Shown: one piece after another, positions 23,773 to 32,561 of the stretch
Numbering within the stretch: the first letter of the stretch is position 1
How the letters are laid out: every line of letters begins with the position of its first letter
The notes under the pieces: generated by a model
Seen by the model: the letters and a program-made list of their open reading frames with translations, nothing else
Databases searched by the model: none
Told to the model about the DNA's origin: nothing
From: JBGSBR01 sp041730495
GTDB taxonomy: Bacteria; Patescibacteriota; Microgenomatia; UBA1406; GWC2-37-13
Assembly: GCA_041730495.1 (NCBI GenBank)
Contig: JBGSBR010000002.1
Span: 30,094-94,093 of the forward strand
Reading direction: 5' to 3'
DNA length: 64,000 nt
Program-made: the position numbers and the translations under genes

Positions 23773-24375
23773 ATGAGGAGAATCATCACAACCACAATGC
23801 TTACACTTGACGGCGTTATGCAAGCTCCAGGTGGATCGAAGGAAGATGCCGCTGAAGGGTTCAAATACGGCGGTTGGCAAGGTGGTTACTGGGGTGAAGA
23901 TGGGGACAAGATAATGGACACAAAGATACAGGCTGCTCCTTTTGATTTGCTCTTTGGAAGACTCACCTATGATATTTTTGCTGGTTACTGGCCGCATCAC
24001 AAAACAGAACCTCATTGGGGAAAACCATTTGACAGAGCGAAAAAGTATGTTGTCTCACATAAACCTTTTGCACTCTCTTGGGATAATTCAGTACTTATTA
24101 CAGGAGACGTCGTGGCAGAAATAAAAAAGCTTAAACATTCAGATGGTCCTGACCTGTTGATATACGGTAGTAGCAATCTTATCCAAACGCTTCTTAAACA
24201 CAACCTAATAGACCGAATGCACATCTGGACATTTCCCGTTACTATCGGCAACGGCAAGAAATTATTTGCAGAAGGCACGCAAGCTCAACGATTTAAACCA
24301 ACCTACTCAAAAATCACCTCAAATGGTGTAATATTCGCTACCTACGAGCCCTCTGCTAAACTCAAAGGACAATAA
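23773..24375 (+). CDS. Dihydrofolate reductase / RibD C-terminal family protein
   Basis: 200 aa from ATG 23773. It shows RRIITTTMLTLDGVMQAPGG, LLFGRLTYDIFAGYWP, DLLIYGSSNLIQTLLKHNLID and FPVTIGNGKKLF, which are typical of YyaP/YwjB-like RibD C-terminal proteins that bind NADPH. Whether it reduces a pteridine or something else cannot be told. It is divergent from the YdcF gene. Confidence 0.88.
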   Translation: MRRIITTTMLTLDGVMQAPGGSKEDAAEGFKYGGWQGGYWGEDGDKIMDTKIQAAPFDLLFGRLTYDIFAGYWPHHKTEPHWGKPFDRAKKYVVSHKPFALSWDNSVLITGDVVAEIKKLKHSDGPDLLIYGSSNLIQTLLKHNLIDRMHIWTFPVTIGNGKKLFAEGTQAQRFKPTYSKITSNGVIFATYEPSAKLKGQ

Positions 24376-24403
24376 ATATAAACTGAATAACAATATTTAT
24401 ATA

Positions 24404-24432
24404 TTGACAAACGATAAATGAAGTGTTAATAT
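24404..24432 (+). promoter_or_regulatory. Promoter of the DUF2975-XRE unit
   Basis: TTGACA, 17 nt, TAATAT, close to consensus. It lies 27 nt before the ATG of the DUF2975 gene and may be autoregulated by the XRE protein. Confidence 0.6.
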
Positions 24433-24459
24433 ATCTTATTACTTAATTGTTTTACTTTT

Positions 24460-24936
24460 ATGAAACAAGGATCAACACTATTTTTAAAGGTCGTTCTTTT
24501 TCTGATTGCAGCTGTGATTATGACAGCTTTGCTGTGGCTTCCTCAACTTGAAGGAAGAGCAAAGAACTTAGATTTAATTGGTATCTATAGTGATCCATTT
24601 ATTCTTTACATCTATCTTGCATCAGTTCCGTTTTTTACAGGATTTTATCAAGCTATCAAATTACTCGGCTACATCGAGCAAAACAAAACTTTTACAGCTC
24701 TGGCTGTGAAATCTCTGCGAAATATCAAATACTGTGCAATTGCATTTAGTTTATTTTGTGCTGGAGCATTACCAAATATCATGATCTACGGCCAAGATGA
24801 CGATGCACCAGGTGTTGTATTACTCGGAGTCGTCATTATATTTGCTGCATTTGTCATAGCGACAGCTGCTGCAGTGTTTGAGAGACTATTACAAAATGCA
24901 GTTGATATGAAGTCAGAAAATGACTTAACAGTTTAA
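24460..24936 (+). CDS. DUF2975 membrane protein
   Basis: 158 aa with four predicted helices (VVLFLIAAVIMTALLWLP, PFILYIYLASVPFFTGFYQ, NIKYCAIAFSLFCAGALP, VVIIFAAFVIATAAAVFERLL). The closing ERLLQNAVDMKSENDLTV is the usual DUF2975 tail. Such genes are commonly paired with a YozG-like XRE regulator, as here. Function is unknown, probably regulatory or envelope-related. Confidence 0.85.
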   Translation: MKQGSTLFLKVVLFLIAAVIMTALLWLPQLEGRAKNLDLIGIYSDPFILYIYLASVPFFTGFYQAIKLLGYIEQNKTFTALAVKSLRNIKYCAIAFSLFCAGALPNIMIYGQDDDAPGVVLLGVVIIFAAFVIATAAAVFERLLQNAVDMKSENDLTV

Positions 24937-24946
24937 CAATAATCAT

Positions 24947-25159
24947 ATGGCAATAATCATTAATATCGATGTCATGCTCGCCAAACGTAAGATGAGTGTC
25001 ACTGAACTAACCGAAAAAGTGGGGATTACGATGGCTAACCTTTCTATTCTGAAGAATGGGAAAGCTAAAGCTATACGTTTCTCGACACTTGAAGCGATCT
25101 GTAAAGCACTCGACTGTCAGCCAGGTGATATCTTGGAATACAGTGAAGACAAAAATTAA
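24947..25159 (+). CDS. XRE/Cro family transcriptional regulator (YozG-like)
   Basis: 70 aa and almost entirely one HTH: INIDVMLAKRKMSVTELTEK, VGITMANLSILKNGKAKAIR, FSTLEAICKALDCQPGDILEY. It starts 10 nt after the DUF2975 gene. It probably represses its own operon. Confidence 0.93.
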   Translation: MAIIINIDVMLAKRKMSVTELTEKVGITMANLSILKNGKAKAIRFSTLEAICKALDCQPGDILEYSEDKN

Positions 25160-25175
25160 AATTTATTTCAAACAT

Positions 25176-25505
25176 ATGAAAAATAATATTTCACGCGTTG
25201 CGCTAATAACAATAGCATTACTTATGATTCCGTTTGTATTCCAATGGCCATGGGGCGTGATTGACTTTCTACTCATGGGTACTCTGATCTTTGGTATTGG
25301 GTCACTTGTTACATACGCAGCTACTAAAGTGAAAAACACGAAGCAACGTATAGTAGTAATTGTAGGGCTTTTAGTACTATTCTTTGTACTTTGGGCTCAG
25401 ATGGCTGTCGGATTAGTAGGTAAAATGATCTTAGGAGCAGAATGTGTCATACAAAGAGGCTTACCAGAGGTCATCAACTGTGCTGATGAAGTGCGACAGC
25501 TTTAA
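25176..25505 (+). CDS. Small hydrophobic membrane protein
   Basis: 109 aa from ATG 25176, third gene of the DUF2975 unit. Three hydrophobic stretches are visible (VALITIALLMIPFVFQWPW, LLMGTLIFGIGSLVTYAAT, IVVIVGLLVLFFVLWAQMAVG). The tail is short and holds two cysteines. No family is recognised. Its 3' end overlaps the convergent Nudix gene by 32 nt. Confidence 0.7.
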   Translation: MKNNISRVALITIALLMIPFVFQWPWGVIDFLLMGTLIFGIGSLVTYAATKVKNTKQRIVVIVGLLVLFFVLWAQMAVGLVGKMILGAECVIQRGLPEVINCADEVRQL

Positions 25506-26001
25506 GTGCTCGATATACAGGTGCTGAGTTTGTGATATCACCAGTTTCAGCGATCTCTTTTAATCTTTCTAGACTTACGAGCTCAACTTCGGCAAACTCA
25601 CCATCGTCTAACTGAGGTTCTTGGACTTTTTTACAGTTCGTCGCCAGGAAACTATACATCTTTTCATTCGAGTACGCCGAAGTATAATCGAAACCTAATT
25701 CTTCGAAGTCACCAGTATATCCAGCTTCTTCAAGCAGCTCCCGTTTCGCAGCTTCTAGTGGAGTTTCTCCTTCATCAACATCTCCTCCTGGTAAATCATG
25801 CAATATCCGCTCAGGTCCTGGACGATACTGTCTGACGAGGATGAATTGGTTATCCGGAGTCTTAGCTACCACACTAGCACCTAAGCCTTGATCACGGATA
25901 GGGAAGCTTTTGATCGTACCATCAGGCATCTTAAATGTTTTGATGATCTCTTTACCTTGCTTGATCTCAGATATCTTTTCCCACTGTAGGTTTTGTTTCA
26001 T
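25474..26001 (-). CDS. Nudix hydrolase, ADP-ribose pyrophosphatase type
   Basis: 175 aa from the second in-frame ATG; an earlier ATG at 26031 adds 10 residues. The complete Nudix box GGDVDEGETPLEAAKRELLEEAG is present over 23 residues, with the metal-binding REL-x-EE. The preceding VRQYRPGPERILHDLPGG is typical of the ADPR/NUDT5 subgroup. It probably cleaves ADP-ribose or other nucleotide sugars. A TACACT box lies about 10 nt before the chosen ATG. Confidence 0.88.
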   Translation of the reverse strand: MKQNLQWEKISEIKQGKEIIKTFKMPDGTIKSFPIRDQGLGASVVAKTPDNQFILVRQYRPGPERILHDLPGGDVDEGETPLEAAKRELLEEAGYTGDFEELGFDYTSAYSNEKMYSFLATNCKKVQEPQLDDGEFAEVELVSLERLKEIAETGDITNSAPVYRALKAVALHQHS

Positions 26002-26064
26002 ATAGAAACTTAGTGTAAAGTCGCTTTGCAAGAAAAGCGTGAGAAGAGAGCGAGAACCCGGTAA

Positions 26065-26598
26065 TTAAAACGGATATCCCTTAAGTCCTTGGATCCCTTT
26101 GAGTACTGAGATCTCACCGGTGATAGAGTAGGCATGACCACTGATTATATTGGCGATAAAGTCATGTGTTTTCTTCGATCCCATACCAAAGGCACTCATA
26201 TCAACATCTTTTTCCAGGTCTTCATCGGTCAGAGCAGCTACATATTCTTCGGTAGCGGCATACACAGCTGTTGCATACTCACGGAACTTAGTGACATCAA
26301 GTTTCACTTCTTTGAGCCATTTAGGGTAAGCGGTGACCCATTCCATCGGATGTTCTTCAGATGCACCAGTATTATCTTTGTACGTGGATTCGACTAGTGG
26401 TTTAGTTTTCATGAGGAAGTTATGCATAAATAGATCTTCAGAGAAAACTAAATGAGCATAAGTGCCGGCAATTGGATTTGCTTTGGCTGGTGGCATGAAA
26501 TGAGCCACTTCATCTGTGACGCCTTCCATTGTCTGTTCAAGCACGCCATGTACCTCTTTAAGTTGTTTTAATAAAATTTGTGTAGCAAGATTAGCCAT
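26065..26598 (-). CDS. DinB-like four-helix bundle protein
   Basis: 177 aa. It shows the DinB layout with metal-binding histidines in GTYAHLVFSEDLF and SGHAYSITGEIS. Helices are long and amphipathic. The superfamily includes thiol-dependent transferases and damage-inducible proteins; the specific reaction is unknown. It is the middle gene of a minus-strand run with the Nudix and a small membrane protein. Confidence 0.82.
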   Translation of the reverse strand: MANLATQILLKQLKEVHGVLEQTMEGVTDEVAHFMPPAKANPIAGTYAHLVFSEDLFMHNFLMKTKPLVESTYKDNTGASEEHPMEWVTAYPKWLKEVKLDVTKFREYATAVYAATEEYVAALTDEDLEKDVDMSAFGMGSKKTHDFIANIISGHAYSITGEISVLKGIQGLKGYPF

Positions 26599-26623
26599 AG
26601 TAAAGATAGTGAATTGTAAATAA

Positions 26624-26821
26624 TTATTTTCCTTTATTTGCTCTATTTCTCCAGACTAAGCTGATGAGAAGAAGTGTTATACCCATGATAACACCAGTGC
26701 CAGTTATCGCCATGCGTGAATGGTCTCCGTAAGAAAGATAGGCAAATAATAGCGCCATAAAACCGGTGCCAAAGGTCATACCCGTCATGTAAATAGCTTT
26801 TTCTCTGTCAGTTTTTCCCAT
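26624..26821 (-). CDS. Small two-helix membrane protein
   Basis: 65 aa, with a charged N-terminus (GKTDREKA). Two helices (YMTGMTFGTGFMALLFAYLS and MAITGTGVIMGITLLLISLVW) are followed by a basic end. No family is recognised. It lies upstream of the DinB gene and may be co-transcribed with it. Confidence 0.65.
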   Translation of the reverse strand: MGKTDREKAIYMTGMTFGTGFMALLFAYLSYGDHSRMAITGTGVIMGITLLLISLVWRNRANKGK

Positions 26822-26960
26822 AAATTAAATGCAATGAATAACTAATAAACAGTATATCAGTCTGTAATAGATATTAGTTCATGTTGGCCTCCCATGAATG
26901 ACAACTAGGTCCTTAAACACGCAGCTTTTACATCTTATAATAATATGCTATAATTCTCCC

Positions 26961-27629
26961 ATGATTCTTTCAGAACAAGACAAACCTGTTGATTTATTCA
27001 GCTCGTTACCTGTGGGCGTGGATGTTGAAATGTGTGAACGTTTCTGTGGCATCCCCGTCTATGATATCGATCAACTTATAGCTAATCTCGCACAATACCA
27101 AGTATCGTATGCTGGCACAGGTTCACGTGCATTAGTATATCGTTTAAGAGATACTTCGATTCACTCAGATATGACAATCAAAGTATTTTTAGCTGAAAAT
27201 ACACGATCATATGCTGAGCTGACAGCCTTATCTCGAGCTAGCGGTTTTAACGCAAAACCCATGGATTTTCTGTTTTACGGCTTCTCAAGTCCTGATGATC
27301 CCGACCAAGAATTTATCGAGGACCAGGTCAAAGGTCACGTTGAAGGAAGTCAAATCTCTCCGGATTATATAGATAGTCCAGTGTGTATTTGGGCCAGAAA
27401 AAATAACCAAGGTGAAGTTGAGAAGGTGGGATATTCATTACCTTTTATCGAAGGAGAGGCTATAAAAATATCAGACGATTCTGAATTATGCGATGTTGCA
27501 GATATGCTGAAAAGATCTGCTGGTATATATGTAGGTCATAGGGGTGGCCGATACAATGATTCTTGTAACGCCATTGTTGATGAGGCGTCTGCGGTCAAAA
27601 AATTTATTGATGTGAGAGTCATTGAGTAA
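26961..27629 (+). CDS. Unknown protein with weak kinase-fold resemblance
   Basis: 222 aa from ATG 26961, only 6 nt after a TATAAT. I cannot place it firmly. YAGTGSRALVYRLRD, then MTIKVFLAE, recalls a glycine-rich loop and the lysine strand of protein-kinase-like folds. YSLPFIEGEAI could be the hinge, and HRGGRYNDSCNAIVDE could be a degenerate catalytic loop. The protein is shorter than a complete kinase and the metal-binding DFG is not evident, so it may be inactive or unrelated. Confidence 0.6.
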   Translation: MILSEQDKPVDLFSSLPVGVDVEMCERFCGIPVYDIDQLIANLAQYQVSYAGTGSRALVYRLRDTSIHSDMTIKVFLAENTRSYAELTALSRASGFNAKPMDFLFYGFSSPDDPDQEFIEDQVKGHVEGSQISPDYIDSPVCIWARKNNQGEVEKVGYSLPFIEGEAIKISDDSELCDVADMLKRSAGIYVGHRGGRYNDSCNAIVDEASAVKKFIDVRVIE

Positions 27630-27647
27630 TCAATGAGGGATGCAGAA

Positions 27648-29417
27648 TCAATATATCTCGTAGCTTTCAAGTAGCTTCTTATTGCCGTCGACCTGATAGG
27701 TGAGTAAGTCTTTGTAGATACCTGGTTTATTTGCAAGCTCAGCAGGTGAGCCGTAATCGACGATGCGACCACTGTTGAGGACGATGATCTTCTTTACGTT
27801 TTGAATTGTGGAGAAACGATGGGCGATGATGATGACCAGTTTATTTTTCATCAAGTTCTCAAGCGCATCTTGGACCTCTTTTTCAGACTTTGCATCCAGA
27901 CTACTGGTAGCTTCATCCAGGATCAGGATTGGTGCATTCTTCATGATCGCTCGAGCGATCTGGATACGTTGTTTCTGGCCACCAGAGAGCTTGACACCAC
28001 GTTCACCGACCTCTGAGTCTAGACCTTTGGGCAGTTTCATCACGAAATCATATGCGTAAGCTTGCTTGAGTGCTTTCACGACATCAGCTTCACTCGCACC
28101 GACTGTGCCATAGGCTACGTTATCTCTGATAGTCGAGGAGAAGAGCTCATTTTCCTGGAAGACGAGTGCGATATTATTGCGGACTACAGTCGCATCAAGA
28201 TCTGCATATGATTGATCTTTCATCATAATCGTACCACTGGTTGGGTTGTAAAACTTCAGTAGCAAGTTGATGATGGTTGATTTACCAGCACCACTATGTC
28301 CGACGAGTGCCACAGATTCATTTTTCTCTATCTTGAAAGAGACATCATCAAGCACCATATTGGCTTCTTCGTACTCGAACTTCACATTCTGAAACTCAAG
28401 GGTTGGAGTGGTCATACGAGTACGATCAGTTTTCTTTTTGTAGTTCTCAGTCGACTCAAGCTCCATGACCTGGAAGAACTCTTTCGAGCCTGCTTCAGCC
28501 ATTTGCACCTGTCCGAGGATATATGACATGGCAAAAAGCGGGATGCGTGCTTGGGCGACAAGCTGCAAGATGAGCACCATCTCACCGATGGTGAGGTTGC
28601 CAACATAAGTATTGTAAAAGACGAGGACATTGATCAGGAATAGGATCAAGATCAGTGACAGCCCGCGGAAAAAGTCATAGATATGAAAAGTCTGACTTTG
28701 TTTAGCATAAATCTTATTGATGTTGGTCAGATTACCTGAAATCAGATCATACTCTTTTCTCTCGGTGATGAAGCTTTTGACGAGTCGGATATTACCGATT
28801 ACTTCTTGGATACGACCGCGATTGATATCTTCAAGTTTGTTTTTCTCCATCTCATGCTTACCCCAAGCGACGGTCGAGTAATGACTGATGATGATATAGA
28901 CCGGGAACAGAGAGAATGTCAGCAAACCGATAGGCAAGCTATAGTAGGCGAGCACTACTACTGTAAATATACTTTGTAAAAAGGTCGGTAAGATGAAGTT
29001 GGATGCTGTATTCAAGAATCCATAGATTGTCATGATACCGCGATTGAGCTGATTAACGATCTTACCGGAGATCTCACCATCGAAGTATCCTTGTGGAAGC
29101 GTGAGTACTTTGTCATAAAACTTCTCGGTGAGGAATTGACGGATACGACCTTGGAAATGATCACCCAGACGCTCAGTTACCACGGTTGTGATAAGCGAAA
29201 GCAAGTTCATGCCAAGCGTGATACCGATAAGCATGAATAGGCGATTCATATCCCCACCAGTTCCCTGAGTCTGACCCACGATCTCATCTACGACAAGCTT
29301 GGACAGCAACGGACCAGCAAGAGCGAGTGATGAAGATACGACGATCAAAGCAGCAAGTCCCCAAACGAGATGATGGAGCGGTTTCGAAATCTGGATTATT
29401 TTAAAAATATTTTTCAT
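27648..29417 (-). CDS. ABC exporter, fused permease and ATPase
   Basis: 589 aa, standard half-transporter length. Six helices in residues 1-310 are followed by the ATPase domain with Walker A GHSGAGKS, the Q-loop, signature LSGGQKQR, Walker B ILILDEATSS and the switch His in IIAHRFS. It works as a dimer and exports lipids, peptides or drugs; the substrate cannot be told. A TATAAT box on this strand lies 11 nt upstream of ATG. Confidence 0.95.
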   Translation of the reverse strand: MKNIFKIIQISKPLHHLVWGLAALIVVSSSLALAGPLLSKLVVDEIVGQTQGTGGDMNRLFMLIGITLGMNLLSLITTVVTERLGDHFQGRIRQFLTEKFYDKVLTLPQGYFDGEISGKIVNQLNRGIMTIYGFLNTASNFILPTFLQSIFTVVVLAYYSLPIGLLTFSLFPVYIIISHYSTVAWGKHEMEKNKLEDINRGRIQEVIGNIRLVKSFITERKEYDLISGNLTNINKIYAKQSQTFHIYDFFRGLSLILILFLINVLVFYNTYVGNLTIGEMVLILQLVAQARIPLFAMSYILGQVQMAEAGSKEFFQVMELESTENYKKKTDRTRMTTPTLEFQNVKFEYEEANMVLDDVSFKIEKNESVALVGHSGAGKSTIINLLLKFYNPTSGTIMMKDQSYADLDATVVRNNIALVFQENELFSSTIRDNVAYGTVGASEADVVKALKQAYAYDFVMKLPKGLDSEVGERGVKLSGGQKQRIQIARAIMKNAPILILDEATSSLDAKSEKEVQDALENLMKNKLVIIIAHRFSTIQNVKKIIVLNSGRIVDYGSPAELANKPGIYKDLLTYQVDGNKKLLESYEIY

Positions 29418-29492
29418 GAGATGGAGATATTATAGTGGATTTAAGGTGATAAGTATCTACAATTAATATATTAAAGTATAATAATTTTTTAT

Positions 29493-30233
29493 ATGGGCAA
29501 TGTAATTATCATTATTATTATCTTTTCACTGCTAGGATATATATTTGGCGATTTTTTCCTAAGAACTGTAACTTTTATCTTCGATTTTGTAGTAATGATT
29601 ATTATCTACTTAATATATAAAGATGATAAAAAAACTATAGAAAATCATAAAAAACAATTAAAAAAGCAAGAAGATAACATAATTAACTGGAGTGAAAAAC
29701 CATTTTCAAAATATTTAGGTAAAGATATTTTATACCTTAGATATGATTCATTAATATTATTAGATAAGTTGGAAAATGACCTACATGTGTTTTCAGATTA
29801 TTCATTTGTAGTTTCTCCCTTTGCTAAAGCCTATGAAGGTTTCTTAAAAAAAATTCTTGTTGATGTTGGTGCTATAAGTAAAGACGAGTTAAAATCTAAG
29901 CCGTCACTTTCTGTCAATAGTTATTTCCACCCTGTAGAAGGTAGTATGGTTAAATATACAAGTGACGCAGCAAGAGAAAAGGCAATACCTGCTGTGATTT
30001 ACACTGTTTATCAAGAATGTAGAAATGAAATTATGCATTTTGATATTTATCAACATCCTTCAAAAAAAGCTATAAGAAATATCGAGGAAGCCAAATTTTT
30101 TATTAAAAGAATTGAAGATGCTATAGAAAAGACTTATTACACATTTATTGAACCCTTAAAGAAAAGTAAAAAAATTAAATTTGTACTAACTATTGAAGAT
30201 AACGATGGTAATAAACGAGAACAAGAGATTTAA
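29493..30233 (+). CDS. Membrane-anchored HEPN-like protein
   Basis: 246 aa. One or two N-terminal helices (VIIIIIIFSLLGYIFGDFFL, FIFDFVVMIIIYLIY) precede a Lys-rich linker and an all-helical domain. That domain contains YEGFLKKILVDVG and ECRNEIMHFD. RNEIMH fits the R-x4-H motif of HEPN ribonucleases, as in RnlA-like and other toxin or defence proteins. The gene and its right-hand neighbour are clearly more AT-rich than the surroundings, suggesting transfer. No cognate antitoxin is recognised. Confidence 0.68.
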   Translation: MGNVIIIIIIFSLLGYIFGDFFLRTVTFIFDFVVMIIIYLIYKDDKKTIENHKKQLKKQEDNIINWSEKPFSKYLGKDILYLRYDSLILLDKLENDLHVFSDYSFVVSPFAKAYEGFLKKILVDVGAISKDELKSKPSLSVNSYFHPVEGSMVKYTSDAAREKAIPAVIYTVYQECRNEIMHFDIYQHPSKKAIRNIEEAKFFIKRIEDAIEKTYYTFIEPLKKSKKIKFVLTIEDNDGNKREQEI

Positions 30234-30263
30234 ATATGTATAGATCCTTATGTAACTTTATAT

Positions 30264-30581
30264 ATGAATGATAATTATCTTTCTAATGTAATGGTAATAA
30301 TTATTTTTATTGCTGGCATTATATGGGTTTTAACCAATGGAGGTAAATACGAAGGAGAAACGGCTGAATATTGGTTTAACGCATACGATGAGGTTCAAGC
30401 AGAAAATGATGATTTAAGGTATGCAATCGATGAATACTCAACTGCGTTGAATGAAGCAAATGATAATATTGATTATGCAAATAGCATGATTAGCGATGTG
30501 CAATATAGTAGCACAGTGTATGAATTAAGCAGTGCAATTGGTAATCTTTCATCTATAGATAATGTTGATGCACCATATTAA
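30264..30581 (+). CDS. Small anchored coiled-coil protein
   Basis: 105 aa. The N-terminal helix (LSNVMVIIIFIAGIIWVL) is followed by an acidic segment of about 75 residues with likely coiled coil (YDEVQAENDDLRYAIDEY, ALNEANDNIDYANSMI). It is as AT-rich as the HEPN-like gene 30 nt upstream and probably shares its transcript. A role as partner or antitoxin is only a guess. Confidence 0.6.
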   Translation: MNDNYLSNVMVIIIFIAGIIWVLTNGGKYEGETAEYWFNAYDEVQAENDDLRYAIDEYSTALNEANDNIDYANSMISDVQYSSTVYELSSAIGNLSSIDNVDAPY

Positions 30582-30616
30582 TCTAATTAAATAATATTTC
30601 TTGCTATAATCACCCT

Positions 30617-30994
30617 ATGAACATCAAACGCTTTGACTCTGTCTGTATCTGGTCCGAAAATCCTGATAAACTCGCTGAGTTCTACGAGAAGATTCTTGGT
30701 CTGCATGTGGAGGAGAGAATCAATCTACCTGATGACGTCGGCGTAGTCTTCAAACTTGGAGAAGTACTGATCTTCATTGGTGAGCATAGTGAAGTGCATG
30801 GCAAAGCAAAAGATAAGTATCGTATCATGCCTGGTTTCTGGGTAGATTCTGTCCAAGAAGTATATGACGAGCTTAAAGAAAAGAATGTCGAATTCATCCG
30901 CACACCATCAGTCTCTCCAGATGGTACATATTACGCAGCCACAATCTTGGATCCAGAAGAGAATGTGATCCAGTTCTTCAGTGAAACGCTTTAA
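30617..30994 (+). CDS. VOC (glyoxalase/bleomycin-resistance) family protein
   Basis: 125 aa, one VOC domain with paired beta-alpha-beta-beta-beta modules. It shows FDSVCIWSENPDKLAEFYEKILGL, then FWVDSVQEVYDELKEKNVEF and the metal-type Glu in NVIQFFSE. Substrate unknown. TATAAT at 30605-30610 lies 6 nt before ATG. Confidence 0.85.
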   Translation: MNIKRFDSVCIWSENPDKLAEFYEKILGLHVEERINLPDDVGVVFKLGEVLIFIGEHSEVHGKAKDKYRIMPGFWVDSVQEVYDELKEKNVEFIRTPSVSPDGTYYAATILDPEENVIQFFSETL

Positions 30995-31002
30995 GATAAG
31001 AA

Positions 31003-31542
31003 TTAGAATGCAGGTTCTGGTGGCATGTCTTCAGTCCCGATATCTTCTTGAGGAGCAGCATCTCCACGTTTAGAGTTATTGAGCCATTCGACATAGGTAC
31101 ATCCAGTTGCTTCTTTTTTCTCGCGATCCCAACCAGCAGTAGAGCATTTCTTCATCTTCTTACCAGTAGAGGTAGTGAAGAGGACAAGTTTCGATCCACA
31201 CTGAGGACAAGCTTCATCTAGCTCGACTTTAGGATTATTGATCCATTCGATGAAATCACAACCTTCTGCTTTTTTGAGCTCTTTATTCCAGGTATTGGTC
31301 GAACATTTCTTCATTTTCTTGCCAAAGCGAGTCTCAGCCATCACCAAAGGTGATCCACATTTAGGACAGGCTTCGTCGAGTGTCTCTGGTTCTGCTTGGA
31401 TCCATTTCACATAATCACAGCCTTCGGCTTGACGAGTTTCTTTGTTCCAGATGCCAGTACTACAACGTTGTAGCTTGCGACCAGTACTTGTTTCGGTTAT
31501 TTCTCCTAGAGGAGCTCCACATTTGGGGCATTTTTCTTCCAT
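31003..31542 (-). CDS. Triple topoisomerase-type zinc ribbon protein
   Basis: 179 aa consisting almost wholly of three repeats of about 50 residues. Each has CPKCG, a second Cys in K-C-S-T, and a third in E-G-C-D/T (repeats start CPKCGAPL, CPKCGSPL, CPQCGSKL). This is the C4 finger of topoisomerase I tails, here detached from any enzyme. It may bind DNA alone or assist TopA (10638-12815). The tail is acidic (EDIGTEDMPPEP). Confidence 0.82.
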   Translation of the reverse strand: MEEKCPKCGAPLGEITETSTGRKLQRCSTGIWNKETRQAEGCDYVKWIQAEPETLDEACPKCGSPLVMAETRFGKKMKKCSTNTWNKELKKAEGCDFIEWINNPKVELDEACPQCGSKLVLFTTSTGKKMKKCSTAGWDREKKEATGCTYVEWLNNSKRGDAAPQEDIGTEDMPPEPAF

Positions 31543-31619
31543 AGAGAAACAATATATCAGATTTTTTCAGATCTGTCACTGACAACTTTGTCAAAGATTT
31601 TGACATGGTAAAATAAAGC

Positions 31620-32561
31620 ATGACTCACGGTATCCATCACATTACAGCGATTGCTTCAGACGCTCAAGCGAACTTCGATTTTTATACGAAAACGCTTGGT
31701 CTGCGACTGGTGAAAAAGACTGTCAATCAAGATGATACAAAGACGTATCATTTGTTCTTCGGTGACAAGCTTGGTCATGCTGGCATGGATCTGACCTTCT
31801 TCATCTTCCTCCCCAGTCAACAAGGTAAACGCGGCAATGGACTCGTTACGAAAATCTCACTTGCAGTACCTGCTGACTCACTTGAGTTCTGGAAAAAGCG
31901 ATTTGAAACACTTGAAGTAAAACATGAAGTAATCACAGAACGCTTTGGACTCAAACGATTAGTGTTCTATGACTCAGATGATCAACAGCTTGAGCTCGTC
32001 GGTGTCGATAAACAAGATCTTGATCCAGAAGCAAATATCTGGACAACAGATGAAATCAAAGCAGACCATGCCATTCGTCATTTTCACTCTGCATCACTTA
32101 GTGTGCATCACTTAGGACTGATCGATTTCGTACTGACAGAAGTCTTTGGCTATAAAAAAGAAGCAAACGATGCTAATAATACACTCTTCAAACTTGCTAC
32201 AGGTAAACGAGCAGTGTATCTGGAGGTAATCGATGATATGGCTGCCAACTTCGGTATGAATACTGCAGGCACCGTACATCATATTGCCTTCCGAGCCACA
32301 GATGAGTCAATGCAAGCTGAGATGAAAGCAAAAGTACTGAAACTCGGTATCGCTGCCACAGAAGTGATTGATCGATTTTATTTCAAATCAGTCTACTTCC
32401 GTACTCCTGCTGGGATCTTGTTTGAGATCGCGACTGACGAGCCAGGTTTCACTGCAGATGAGTCAGAGGCAGAGCTTGGTAAACACTTAGCCCTCCCACC
32501 ATTCCTGGAAAATCACCGAGCACAGATTGAAGCCGAGTTAACACCAATCAACCAAGCATGA
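31620..32561 (+). CDS. Ring-cleaving dioxygenase-like VOC protein (MhqO-like)
   Basis: 313 aa with two VOC domains. The first begins GIHHITAIASDAQANFDFYT and the second begins SLSVHHLGLIDFVLTEVFGY. HHI, HHI (TVHHIAF) and the C-terminal E in GILFEIATD fit Fe-binding H-H-E residues. MhqO-type enzymes act on hydroquinones or related aromatics. It overlaps the following hydrolase by 4 nt (ATGA). TAAAAT at 31609-31614 lies 5 nt before ATG. Confidence 0.88.
   Translation: MTHGIHHITAIASDAQANFDFYTKTLGLRLVKKTVNQDDTKTYHLFFGDKLGHAGMDLTFFIFLPSQQGKRGNGLVTKISLAVPADSLEFWKKRFETLEVKHEVITERFGLKRLVFYDSDDQQLELVGVDKQDLDPEANIWTTDEIKADHAIRHFHSASLSVHHLGLIDFVLTEVFGYKKEANDANNTLFKLATGKRAVYLEVIDDMAANFGMNTAGTVHHIAFRATDESMQAEMKAKVLKLGIAATEVIDRFYFKSVYFRTPAGILFEIATDEPGFTADESEAELGKHLALPPFLENHRAQIEAELTPINQA

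Noticed and set aside
24460..25505. DUF2975-XRE pair as a new toxin-antitoxin system
   Set aside because: This pairing is a known, widespread regulator plus membrane protein arrangement, and nothing here indicates toxicity.
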